Shown here: positions 8,857 to 16,886 of the stretch, piece after piece
Position numbering within the stretch: position 1 is the first letter of the stretch
Layout: every line of letters starts with the position of its first letter
Assembly (NCBI GenBank): GCA_035630615.1
Contig: DASQKI010000028.1
Coordinates: 1 to 55,577, forward strand
Length of the DNA: 55,577 nt
Source of the DNA: DATFRX01 sp035630615
GTDB lineage: Bacteria; Actinomycetota; Actinomycetes; Propionibacteriales; Nocardioidaceae
Direction of reading: 5' to 3'
The notes under the pieces: model-generated
Told to the model about the DNA's origin: nothing
The model's database searches: none
Seen by the model: the letters and a program-made list of their open reading frames with translations, nothing else
Made by a program: the position numbers and the translations under genes

Positions 8857-9612
8857 GTGTATCGCGAGCGCCCGTCGCGCTGGCTCGGGGCGACCGTCTG
8901 GACCCGGCGTGCCGATGCCGAGACGCGCGACTACCGGGTCGTGCCGGACGGCTGCCTCGACCTGATCTGGACCGACGGCGGCCTGATCGTCGCCGGGCCG
9001 GACACCGGAGCCCACCTCGGCAGCAGCGCTCCCGGCGCATTGTTCGTCGGCCTGCGGTTTGCTCCCGGCACCGGGCCGACCGTCCTCGGCCTGCCGGCTC
9101 ACGCGTTGACCGACCAGCGCCTGCCGGCGAGTGACGTCTGGCAGGCGGCTTACGTCCGCGAGCTGACCGACCGGCTGGCCGCGGCCGACCGTCCCGGGCG
9201 GGTGCTGGAGTCGATCGCAGTCGAGCGGCTCACGGGGGCCGGGCAACCGGACCCGGTGCCGATCGCGATCGCCGACGACCTGGGTGCCGGACGCTCCGTG
9301 GCCGAGACCGCACGACGGGCCGGCTTCAGCGAGCGCCAGCTGCATCGGCGCTGTCTGTCTGCGTTCGGGTATGGCCCGAAGACGCTGGCCCGCGTGCTGC
9401 GCCTCAACCGGGCCCTGACGCTCGCCCGCTCCGGTCTGCCGCTGGCTGACGTCGGAGTCAACGCCGGCTATGCCGACCAGGCGCACCTGTCACGAGACGT
9501 CCGAGCGCTGACCGGGGTGTCGCCCCGGACCCTGCTGACTCAGCCGTCGTCTGACGGCAACGCCGCGAAGAGGTCGACGCCGTTGCCGTCGGGATCGCGA
9601 ACGACCGCGTAA
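8857..9612 (+). CDS. AraC family transcriptional regulator
   Basis: About 251 residues. The N-terminal half begins RERPSRWLGATVWTRRA and contains VVPDGCLDLIWTDG, typical of the DUF6597-type sensor domain found in actinobacterial AraC proteins. The C-terminal half is a double helix-turn-helix: SVAETARRAGFSERQLHRRC and LADVGVNAGYADQAHLSRDV, then the ending LTGVSPRTLL. The start is ambiguous (GTG at 8848 or 8857; the GGGAGG lies between them). The last 24 codons lie antisense to the end of the VOC gene (9540-9612), an unusual 73-base convergent overlap. Confidence 0.85.
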   Translation: MYRERPSRWLGATVWTRRADAETRDYRVVPDGCLDLIWTDGGLIVAGPDTGAHLGSSAPGALFVGLRFAPGTGPTVLGLPAHALTDQRLPASDVWQAAYVRELTDRLAAADRPGRVLESIAVERLTGAGQPDPVPIAIADDLGAGRSVAETARRAGFSERQLHRRCLSAFGYGPKTLARVLRLNRALTLARSGLPLADVGVNAGYADQAHLSRDVRALTGVSPRTLLTQPSSDGNAAKRSTPLPSGSRTTA

Positions 9613-9944
9613 CGCTGTCCCCAGAAGGCGTCCCAGGGCGCCAGATGTCCGTCTTGGCCAGCCTCGGTGAGTCGGGCGTAGGTCGCGTCGACGTCTTCGG
9701 GGCTGTCGCAGACGAACGCGAGGTCCATCCGCTGGCTGTCCTGCGGCGGCGACCACTCCGGGTCGAACGACCGGATGGTGTCGACGGTGTCGAACAACAG
9801 CCGAAAGCCGGTGGACAGCGCGACCTCCACGTGGGGCTCACTGTCGGAGCTGTCGGGAATCTCGAGGCCGAGTCGTCGATAGAACGCGAGCGCCTTGCCC
9901 ATGTCAGCGACGACGAGGCCGATGGCATCGAATCGAGGTGTCAT
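9540..9944 (-). CDS. VOC (glyoxalase-like) family protein
   Basis: 134 residues, one glyoxalase/bleomycin-resistance-type module: FDAIGLVVADMGKALAFYRR at the start, then a central DLAFVCDSPEDVDATYARL and the closing VVRDPDGNGVDLF, where the D-P-[DE]-G-N signature precedes the last strand. Subfamily members are common partners of AraC or ArsR regulators, and here the AraC gene ends in this gene. The ATG at 9944 is chosen because the in-frame upstream part is arginine-rich and not family-like. Substrate unknown. Confidence 0.85.
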   Translation of the reverse strand: MTPRFDAIGLVVADMGKALAFYRRLGLEIPDSSDSEPHVEVALSTGFRLLFDTVDTIRSFDPEWSPPQDSQRMDLAFVCDSPEDVDATYARLTEAGQDGHLAPWDAFWGQRYAVVRDPDGNGVDLFAALPSDDG

Positions 9945-10021
9945 GTCTGGCACATTAGAACGGATCGAAGACCGGCGTCTTGAACGAATCAGACGTCGTC
10001 GCCGGCCGCCGGAGCGCGGCA

Positions 10022-12409
10022 TCACTCGAAGTAGGGATGGAAGGCGTTTTCGTAGTTCAGCCGATAGCGGTCGAGGTCGACCCAGTCGTTGGTCAGGTCG
10101 ACCATCATGTTGTAGAGGCGCTGGTCGTGAGCCACATCGACCCCGGTCGGGAAGTCACCATCGCCGTCGGCGAAGTAGTCGGCGACGTCATGCCGGCTCA
10201 GCCCGGCGCGCTCGGCGGCCGACCGTAGATCGTGGCCGTCGATCGCCCCACCGTGGTGCAGGATCTCGGCGATCCCCGTCACGCGTCCGGCGAGCGCCGC
10301 CGCAGCGGCATCCTTCGCACCCGTGATCGCCTCGGCCTCGTGATCGGCGAGCGCGTCCTCGATGGCCGTCCCCGCGAGCGTCAGTGCCGGCTGGGCGAGC
10401 ACCTGCAATTTGAACGGAATCGGAGCCGAGCCCACGACACGCTGGCCGAGGAGGACCCACGCCCGCACTTGGTCGTCCTCGGCGCGGCCGTCGGCGATCT
10501 CGACCTCGCCCATGCTGTCGAGCACCAGCCCTTCCAGCCGCGCGTCGCCGGTCATGGCCTGCTGCAGATAGCCGTCGCCGGGGAGCTCCGTCGCGGGATT
10601 GTCGTAGAGGTCGCCGATCCGCTGCTCGAGGACCGCCGCCAGGTGGTAGTGCTGATAGTTGCTCACCGCCTCACGCATGGCGACGAACCCGTCCTCGTTT
10701 GAGACCACAACCCGCAGCAGCTTGCCCAGATCGTCGGTCTGGAGGATCGGCATCGGGCCGGCATCGAGGAGCCGCAGGTCGTCTCGCGAGCTGACGGTCT
10801 GGACCCCGACATCGTCCATGCCTCCCCAGTCGTTGGCCTGGTCGACGGCCGGCAGGTAGGTGCCGATGATGTGGGCCAGATGCCTGGCGCCTGCGCTGGT
10901 CAGGTCGCCGGGCTCGAGGTCGCCGTCACGGTGGGCGAGCAGGTCGACCGCCGACGAGACCAGCTCCGCGGCGTCGACAGGCCGATCGTCGAGGTTGACG
11001 TCGCTGGTCGTGGCACTGTCGAGCGCGGCCAACAAGGTGACGTTGACGTCGTGAGACCAATCGCGCTGTTGGATCCAGTACGCCCGCCGGTCGTCGCTGT
11101 CGGTGAAGAAGTCGAGGGCGGCTTCGGGATTGTTTCGCAGCGCCGACAGGTAGGACAGCATCACATCGGCGGACTGCGCCGGCGACACCTCCTCGTCGAA
11201 CAGGCGCTCGGTCTCGAGCTGCTCGGTCAGCGGAGAGCCGGACAGCGAGTAGCCCCGGACGCGCTCAAAGTCATCAAGGACGTCGCCGAGCCGGTCGAGG
11301 AACGGTGTCGCATAGGTGCCGTCGGCGAGCAGATAGGACAACGGCCAGCCGGGTGTCCGGTCGATCAGGGCCGCCTCGATCTGATCGGCCAGGCCGACCT
11401 GCCGCACGGTCGTCAGCTGACGAGTGGCGACTTCAGTGACGGTCTGGATCGTCGTTGCCAGCCGGCGCACGGCATCGCCGTCGGCATCGTCGTTTGCACC
11501 GAGCTCCTTGACGGCCCAGAGCAGGTCACCACCGCCGAGGGAAGCCACGACCGCGGCCGCGATGCCGTCGATCTCGACGAGCCGCGCGAGCTGCTCGCTC
11601 AGCTCCTCGATCTGGTCGGTGTCGCTGTCACCCTCGATGTCGGCGATCCGATCGGCAAGCGCGTCACCAAGGGCGTCGACCTGGCCAGCGGACAGCTCGT
11701 AGCGACCCACGTCGATCTCGGGATGACTCAACAAGATGGCGGCCAAGAACTCCGGTCCGAAACGCGTGAGGTCGTAGGGCAGTGTGCCTGGCCGGAGTCG
11801 CAGCCCTGGCAAAGCCTCGGGCATGAGGTAGGGCAGCAGGCCTGCCGCGAAGAGCCTCCGCATCGCCGGCCGGGTCGGCCCCTCGTCGAGTCGACTGGCG
11901 GACTCCGCCGCCGCGTCGTCGAGGCGCGCTCGAGCGGCTTCGTAACGGCGCCGCAGCCGACCGAGCAGCTCGCCTCGTGCCGACGCCACCGCAGCGGCGC
12001 GGGAAGCCGCCAGCTCGCTCAACCGGGCGAGATCGCGGCCCTGTGGGCCGTCTGTCGCGTCCGGGTCGACCGGCGCGACGCCGAAGTCGTCGGCCAGGCC
12101 TGCGGCCCACTCGTCGTTGAGCGCCTCCACCACCCGGTCGAACTCGCTCACGGCGTCACCGAAGCCTCGGACGGCCGCCGAAGCGCACAGTGCGGCCAGC
12201 ATCACCTCGCGCGTGTTGGCCCGAGCCGGTCGCGGCGCCGAGGCCATCGGCCCGGCCAGCAGCCCGGCGACGCCGTCGGATGCCGGTCGATGGGCCACGA
12301 CAACGTCGCCCATCAGCAGCTCTACCGGCCCGGCGGCCGCGACCAGGTCGTCAGCCGCTGCGCGGATCGCTGCGGCCCCCACCAGATATGGACTGAACGG
12401 TCCACTCAT
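10022..12409 (-). CDS. Large actinobacterial protein of unknown function (DUF6571-like)
   Basis: 795 residues, acidic, alanine-rich, with no signal peptide and no obvious membrane helix. The N-terminal about 170 residues are helical with repeated Ala/Asp/Glu runs (IRAAADDLVAAAGPVE and SEFDRVVEALNDEW), reminiscent of the WXG100-type helical region at the start of type VII secretion substrates. The middle and C-terminal parts resemble large actinomycete proteins catalogued as DUF6571; this match is from memory. No catalytic motif recognised. ATG at 12409 is chosen because AAGGGGG lies 7 bases upstream. No partner WXG100 gene or immunity gene is adjacent. Confidence 0.6.
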   Translation of the reverse strand: MSGPFSPYLVGAAAIRAAADDLVAAAGPVELLMGDVVVAHRPASDGVAGLLAGPMASAPRPARANTREVMLAALCASAAVRGFGDAVSEFDRVVEALNDEWAAGLADDFGVAPVDPDATDGPQGRDLARLSELAASRAAAVASARGELLGRLRRRYEAARARLDDAAAESASRLDEGPTRPAMRRLFAAGLLPYLMPEALPGLRLRPGTLPYDLTRFGPEFLAAILLSHPEIDVGRYELSAGQVDALGDALADRIADIEGDSDTDQIEELSEQLARLVEIDGIAAAVVASLGGGDLLWAVKELGANDDADGDAVRRLATTIQTVTEVATRQLTTVRQVGLADQIEAALIDRTPGWPLSYLLADGTYATPFLDRLGDVLDDFERVRGYSLSGSPLTEQLETERLFDEEVSPAQSADVMLSYLSALRNNPEAALDFFTDSDDRRAYWIQQRDWSHDVNVTLLAALDSATTSDVNLDDRPVDAAELVSSAVDLLAHRDGDLEPGDLTSAGARHLAHIIGTYLPAVDQANDWGGMDDVGVQTVSSRDDLRLLDAGPMPILQTDDLGKLLRVVVSNEDGFVAMREAVSNYQHYHLAAVLEQRIGDLYDNPATELPGDGYLQQAMTGDARLEGLVLDSMGEVEIADGRAEDDQVRAWVLLGQRVVGSAPIPFKLQVLAQPALTLAGTAIEDALADHEAEAITGAKDAAAAALAGRVTGIAEILHHGGAIDGHDLRSAAERAGLSRHDVADYFADGDGDFPTGVDVAHDQRLYNMMVDLTNDWVDLDRYRLNYENAFHPYFE

Positions 12410-12528
12410 GCCATCGCCCCCTTGTCGTCCCCAGCCATGGCTTCTGTCTTCAACGCTAGGCGTGCGCGACAGCAGCACGCCTCGATCGCGGCAATCTGTG
12501 GAAAACGCGACGACGGCGGATCCAACCC

Positions 12529-12557
12529 TTGCCAGGCGTACCCCTATGGGGTATACA
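12529..12557 (+). promoter_or_regulatory. Copper-responsive promoter of the copper operon
   Basis: A -35 box TTGCCA (12529-12534) is separated by 17 bases from a -10 box TATACA (12552-12557), a good sigma-A-type promoter. Its spacer contains the first CsoR-like palindrome, so a repressor bound there would block RNA polymerase. The predicted transcript starts near 12564 and its 5' leader holds the second palindrome. Confidence 0.7.
12539..12553. promoter_or_regulatory. CsoR-type operator 1
   Basis: TACCCCTATGGGGTA is a perfect inverted repeat (TACCCC, 3-base centre, GGGGTA). G/C-tract palindromes flanked by TA are the known recognition pattern of CsoR-family copper-sensing repressors upstream of copA and copZ genes. 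It sits in the spacer between the -35 and -10 boxes. Confidence 0.75.
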
Positions 12558-12570
12558 GTTTACGTACTGC

Positions 12571-12585
12571 TACCCCCTACGGGTA
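12571..12585. promoter_or_regulatory. CsoR-type operator 2
   Basis: TACCCCCTACGGGTA has TACCC and GGGTA arms around a 5-base centre. Its centre is 32 bases, about three helical turns, from the centre of operator 1, so two repressor tetramers could bind on one face of the helix. It lies in the 5' leader, ending 10 bases before the ATG. Confidence 0.7.
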
Positions 12586-12595
12586 TGGTGAGGAC

Positions 12596-13567
12596 ATGCG
12601 GAGATCCGGTGCCGAGATGCGCACATTGACCCGGCTGACCGCCTACGGCGCGGGGCTCGTCGCCCTGTTCGTGGTCAGCTTCGCCGTTGCGCGCGGAGTC
12701 GTCCCCGAGGACGCGGGCGACGACTGGGCAGCCGACACGGAATCCGCGCACACAGACGGCGGCCACGGAGACAGCGAGGCCGAGGGAGGCCACGACAGCC
12801 ACGCGGGTGAGGACGCCGACTCGGCGAGCACCGTGGCATCCGGCCTATCGCTCGAGCAGGACGGCTACCTTCTGAGCCCGATCGACGCGCCGACGACCGT
12901 GGACGCCGCCGGCACGCTGTCGTTCTCGATCACCGGACCCGACGGCGAGCCGCTCACCGCCTACGACACGTCACACGACAAGCTGCTGCACCTCATCGTC
13001 GTACGGACCGACGGCAGCGGCTTCCGTCACGTGCATCCCACGTTTGACGGCGCCGGCACCTGGTCGATCCCGTGGCGCTGGGATCGGGCCGGCAGCTATC
13101 GTCTGTACGCCGACTTCGTGCCGACTGCCCTTGGTGACAAGGTCGCGCTCACCCGTACCGTCGATGTCGCCGGACCGATGACGATCGGGCCGCGTCCGCC
13201 AGAGGCGACGACCGTGCCCTCCGACGCCTACACCGTCTCCGTCGACGGGTCGGTCACCGCCGGCGAGGAGTCCGAGCTGGCCTTCACGGTCACCCGCGAC
13301 GGCGAGCCCGTGACGACGCTCGAACCGTACCTCGGCGCCTACGGCCACCTGGTCGCCTTGCGTGACGGCGACCTGGCCTACCTCCACGTTCACCCGATGG
13401 GCGAGCCCGGCGACGGTGTCACCGAGCCCGGACCCGAGATCGAGTTCATGGTCGAGCCCCCGACGGCCGGCCGATACTGGCTCTATCTGGACTTCCAGGT
13501 CGACGGGACGGTGCACACGGCCGCGTTCGCGATCACCGCCGACGGAGCATCCGGGAGGATCACGTGA
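12596..13567 (+). CDS. Membrane-anchored His-rich copper-operon protein
   Basis: 323 residues. One N-terminal hydrophobic helix (about residues 13-33) would anchor or export it. A His/Asp/Glu-rich linker follows (TESAHTDGGHGDSEAEGGHD, about residues 48-67), a likely metal-binding stretch. Two beta-sandwich-like repeats follow, each holding an H-x-H pattern (FRHVHPTF and YLHVHPMG), which suggests metal ligands outside the cell. The protein is the first gene of the copper operon and overlaps copA by 4 bases, so a role in periplasmic or cell-surface copper handling is likely. The ATG at 12596 follows GGTGAGG by 2 bases. Confidence 0.8.
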   Translation: MRRSGAEMRTLTRLTAYGAGLVALFVVSFAVARGVVPEDAGDDWAADTESAHTDGGHGDSEAEGGHDSHAGEDADSASTVASGLSLEQDGYLLSPIDAPTTVDAAGTLSFSITGPDGEPLTAYDTSHDKLLHLIVVRTDGSGFRHVHPTFDGAGTWSIPWRWDRAGSYRLYADFVPTALGDKVALTRTVDVAGPMTIGPRPPEATTVPSDAYTVSVDGSVTAGEESELAFTVTRDGEPVTTLEPYLGAYGHLVALRDGDLAYLHVHPMGEPGDGVTEPGPEIEFMVEPPTAGRYWLYLDFQVDGTVHTAAFAITADGASGRIT

Positions 13568-15825
13568 CGACCCCCTCGGCTCCCCCGCACATCTCCGCCG
13601 GAGCCATCGAGCTCGACATCACCGGCATGACCTGCGCCTCGTGCGCCAATCGGATCGAGCGCAAGCTCAACAAGCTCGACGGGATCAGCGCGACGGTCAA
13701 CTACGCGACCGAGAAGGCGTCCGTCACCGCACCGGCCGGCTACGACCCGCAGGCCCTCGTCGACGAGGTCGAGAAGGCCGGCTACGCGGCGACGCTCCCC
13801 CAGGCCGAACCGTCAGGGTCCACCGGCGGCGAGGACGCGCCGGATCCGGAGCTGGTCGGCCTGCGGCAACGGATGATCGGCAGCATCGTCTTGTCGATCC
13901 CGGTGATCGTGCTCGCGATGGTGGAGCCGTGGCAGTTCGACTACTGGCAGTGGGCCTCGCTGACACTGGCTGCTCCGGTGATTGTCTGGGCCGGATGGCC
14001 GTTTCACCAAGCGGCCTGGCTCAACCTCCGCCATGGCGCCGCCACGATGGACACCCTGATCTCGGTCGGCACGATCGCGGCATTGGCATGGTCGCTCTAC
14101 GCCCTGTTCTTCGGCACCGCCGGCGAGCCCGGGATGCGTCACGGGTTCGAGCTCACGATCGAGCGTACGAACGGCGCCGACAACATTTACCTGGAGGTCG
14201 CTGCCGGCGTCACGATGTTCGTGCTCATCGGACGCTACTTCGAGAAGCGGTCCAAGCGCCGTGCCGGAGCGGCGCTGCTGGCACTGCTGCAGCTCGGCGC
14301 CAAGGACGTGGCCGTACGCCGCGACGGCGTCGAGACCCGGATCCCGATCGAGCAGCTCGCGGCCGGTGACGAGTTCGTCGCCCGCCCGGGCGAAAAGATC
14401 GCGACCGACGGGGTGATCGTCGACGGTCGCTCGGCGATCGACGCCAGCATGCTCACGGGCGAGTCCGTCCCCGTGGAGGTGGCCGAGGGCGACACCGTCG
14501 TCGGCGCCACGGTCAACGCCGGTGGACGCCTGGTCGTTCGGGCGACCCGCGTCGGATCCGACACGCAGCTCGCTCAGATGGCGAAGCTCGTCGAAAACGC
14601 GCAGTCGGGCAAGGCCGACGTACAACGGCTGGCCGACCGGATCTCCGGCGTCTTCGTCCCGTTCGTGATCGCGGCCGCGGTGGCCGTCCTCGGGTTTTGG
14701 ATCGGCGGCGGATTCCCGTTAGAGGCGGCCTTCACCGCCGCGGTCGCCGTGCTGATCATCGCGTGCCCCTGCGCCCTCGGTCTGGCCGTGCCGACCGCGT
14801 TGCTGGTCGGCACCGGACGCGGCGCCCAGCTCGGCATCCTGATCAAGGGCCCCGAGGTGTTGGAGTCGACTCGCCAGGTCGACACCATCGTGCTCGACAA
14901 GACCGGCACGGTGACCACCGGCACGATGACGCTGCTCGACGTCGTGACGGCCGAGGGCACCGACGCGGTCGACCTGCTGCGCCTCGCCGGTGGGCTCGAG
15001 GACGCGTCGGAGCATCCGATCGCGCGGGCGGTCGCCGACGGCGCCCGCGAGCGTGCCGGCGCGCTGCCGACGCCCGAGTCGTTCGCCAACGTCGAAGGCA
15101 AGGGCGTCCAGGGCATCGTCGACGGGCATGCCGTGCTCGTCGGTCGGGAGACACTGCTCGCCGACTGGTCGATCCGACTCGGCGACGACCTGCGTACGGC
15201 GAAGGCCGATGCCGAACGGTCTGGTCAGACCGCAATCGCTGTGGCGTGGGACGGCGAGCCGCGCGGCGTGTTGATCGTGGCCGACGCTGTCAAGCCGACC
15301 AGCGCCGAGGCCGTACGCCGGTTCAAGGAGCTCGGCTTGACCCCGGTGCTGCTGACCGGTGACAACCAGACGGTCGCTGACGAGGTCGCCGGGCAGGTCG
15401 GCATCGACCGCGTCATCGCCGAGGTGTTGCCGAAGGACAAGGTCGACGTCGTCGCCGACCTCCAACGGGAGGGAAGGGTCGTGGCGATGGTCGGCGACGG
15501 GGTCAACGACGCGGCGGCGCTCGCGCAGGCCGATCTCGGTCTCGCGATGGGCACCGGCACCGACGTCGCGATCGAGGCCGCCGACCTCACGCTCATGCGT
15601 GGCGACCTCCGGGCCGCCGCCGACGCGATCCGGCTGTCTCGCAAGACGCTCGGCACGATCAAGACCAACCTGTTTTGGGCCTTCGGCTACAACACGGCGG
15701 CGATCCCGCTGGCTGCACTGGGCCTGCTCAACCCGATGCTCGCCGGCGCGACGATGGCCGCGTCGAGTGTGTTCGTCGTCAGCAACAGTCTCCGACTGCG
15801 CCGCTTCGCCTCCGCGTCGTCGTGA
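13564..15825 (+). CDS. copA: Copper-translocating P1B-type ATPase (CopA-like)
   Basis: 753 residues with the full P1B-1 architecture. An N-terminal HMA metal-binding domain has the GMTCASC site (Cys24, Cys27). The membrane metal site CPC (Cys401-Pro-Cys403) lies in helix 6 and the phosphorylation site DKTGT starts at Asp445. The actuator motif TGES and the hinge GDGVND are present, and YN followed by MxxSS in the last two helices are the other residues that mark Cu(I) exporters. It pumps Cu(I) (possibly Ag(I)) out of the cytoplasm using ATP. The gene overlaps the upstream His-rich protein gene by 4 bases (GTGA). Its stop codon directly abuts the stop of the holin-like gene on the other strand. 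Confidence 0.93.
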   Translation: MTTPSAPPHISAGAIELDITGMTCASCANRIERKLNKLDGISATVNYATEKASVTAPAGYDPQALVDEVEKAGYAATLPQAEPSGSTGGEDAPDPELVGLRQRMIGSIVLSIPVIVLAMVEPWQFDYWQWASLTLAAPVIVWAGWPFHQAAWLNLRHGAATMDTLISVGTIAALAWSLYALFFGTAGEPGMRHGFELTIERTNGADNIYLEVAAGVTMFVLIGRYFEKRSKRRAGAALLALLQLGAKDVAVRRDGVETRIPIEQLAAGDEFVARPGEKIATDGVIVDGRSAIDASMLTGESVPVEVAEGDTVVGATVNAGGRLVVRATRVGSDTQLAQMAKLVENAQSGKADVQRLADRISGVFVPFVIAAAVAVLGFWIGGGFPLEAAFTAAVAVLIIACPCALGLAVPTALLVGTGRGAQLGILIKGPEVLESTRQVDTIVLDKTGTVTTGTMTLLDVVTAEGTDAVDLLRLAGGLEDASEHPIARAVADGARERAGALPTPESFANVEGKGVQGIVDGHAVLVGRETLLADWSIRLGDDLRTAKADAERSGQTAIAVAWDGEPRGVLIVADAVKPTSAEAVRRFKELGLTPVLLTGDNQTVADEVAGQVGIDRVIAEVLPKDKVDVVADLQREGRVVAMVGDGVNDAAALAQADLGLAMGTGTDVAIEAADLTLMRGDLRAAADAIRLSRKTLGTIKTNLFWAFGYNTAAIPLAALGLLNPMLAGATMAASSVFVVSNSLRLRRFASASS

Positions 15826-16041
15826 TCACTGCGGGTCGAACGTGGCCGACTCGGCGGCCGCGTCGGCCATCGGGGCGTTCGGCACGGCGTACGTCGCGGC
15901 GACAGTGCCGACGGCGGCGACGACGGTGAGCACCCGCCCGACCGTCGAGTCGCCGGCGAGCAGTCCGAGCAACGCGGTGGCGGCGGCGCCTCCGGTGGCG
16001 ACCCAGGTCTTGGCGGTTTGGGCGAACGTGTACGGGGGCAT
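15826..16041 (-). CDS. Holin-like small membrane protein
   Basis: 71 residues with two hydrophobic segments (about residues 12-31 and 34-55) joined by a short polar turn, and an acidic tail. The second segment ends VAATYAVPNAP, the ending seen in holins of actinobacteriophages. It follows the endolysin-like gene with only 3 bases between them, the arrangement of phage lysis cassettes. Holins form pores that release the endolysin. No other phage genes flank it. Confidence 0.7.
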   Translation of the reverse strand: MPPYTFAQTAKTWVATGGAAATALLGLLAGDSTVGRVLTVVAAVGTVAATYAVPNAPMADAAAESATFDPQ

Positions 16042-16044
16042 CGA

Positions 16045-16755
16045 TCAGTCCTCTTCGACGGTGGGGATGCACAACTCGTAGCAAACCTTGGGCGTGAGGA
16101 TGCCCTCGACTTCGGTCTCACCGACATGACGGATCCGACGGAACCGGTGGATCGCGTCGATCAACGCCTTGTCCATGCGGCCGGCGCGGTGACGACCCTG
16201 CATGTCCATGTTGAAGCCCCGAAGGGAGCGGGCGACCACCTCGACCTGCCGAGCTCCGCTGGGCATGAAGGCCATGCCCTTGGGATGTTTCGCGATCCTG
16301 TTGAGCCGGCGCCACGACACGCAGTCGCGCTTGCCGTATCTGAACGGGCCGATCTTCTTCGGCCGCCACCACGTGTCCGGTCCGTTGGAGGCGAGGCCGT
16401 CCCGGCCGTTCCTGTACGCGCGGACCTGGTCCTTCGCCTCCGGGCTGGCCTTGTCGTTGCCGATGAGGATGCCGTGCCAGTGGCGCGACCACTCGCCGGG
16501 CAGCGTACGCCGCGGCCAGCCGGCGAAGTTGGCCTTGCGGAGCTGACGGTTTTTGCGACGGATGTCGAACCAGACCAGGTCGACCGCACCACCGCCGTCG
16601 TGCGTACCCCCGGACGCGCCCACACCGCCGCGGTTGTACGACCCTTGGATGATCGTCATGGAGTAACCCAGGCGCTTCTCGGCGCATAACAGCGCGGCGA
16701 TCGTCATCCGGTCCAGCGTCGCGCCACGGAAGGTGAATCGCTCGTACATACTCAC
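16045..16755 (-). CDS. Endolysin-like M15 (VanY/CwlK type) peptidase
   Basis: 236 residues. The M15 zinc site is visible: IQGSYNRG...GGTHDGGGAVDL has His52 and Asp59 (H-x6-D), and RHWHGI supplies His92/His94 for the third ligand. The family cleaves D-Ala-D-Ala or L-Ala-D-Glu type bonds in peptidoglycan. The C-terminal about 65 residues (GRMDKALIDAIHRFRRI onwards) may be a cell-wall binding part, but I cannot name it. GTG at 16755 is preferred because GAGGAG lies 5 bases upstream. The gene is paired with a holin-like gene, which supports a lysis or tail-derived function. Confidence 0.75.
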   Translation of the reverse strand: MSMYERFTFRGATLDRMTIAALLCAEKRLGYSMTIIQGSYNRGGVGASGGTHDGGGAVDLVWFDIRRKNRQLRKANFAGWPRRTLPGEWSRHWHGILIGNDKASPEAKDQVRAYRNGRDGLASNGPDTWWRPKKIGPFRYGKRDCVSWRRLNRIAKHPKGMAFMPSGARQVEVVARSLRGFNMDMQGRHRAGRMDKALIDAIHRFRRIRHVGETEVEGILTPKVCYELCIPTVEED

Positions 16756-16886
16756 GGCGGCTCCTCGGCCTATCGGGATGGGTCGGTATGCGCTGTCCGG
16801 ACGCTGGCTCCAACGTATGGGTCGTCGGTCCGACCGGTCCAGGCACATCGGATGCCGAGTCGCATGAGTCCTGCCATGCTTTCGGC

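Noticed and set aside
10871..12595. In-frame extension upstream of the copper-operon protein
   Set aside because: It is antisense to the large DUF6571-like gene and the real ATG has a ribosome binding site right after the CsoR sites.
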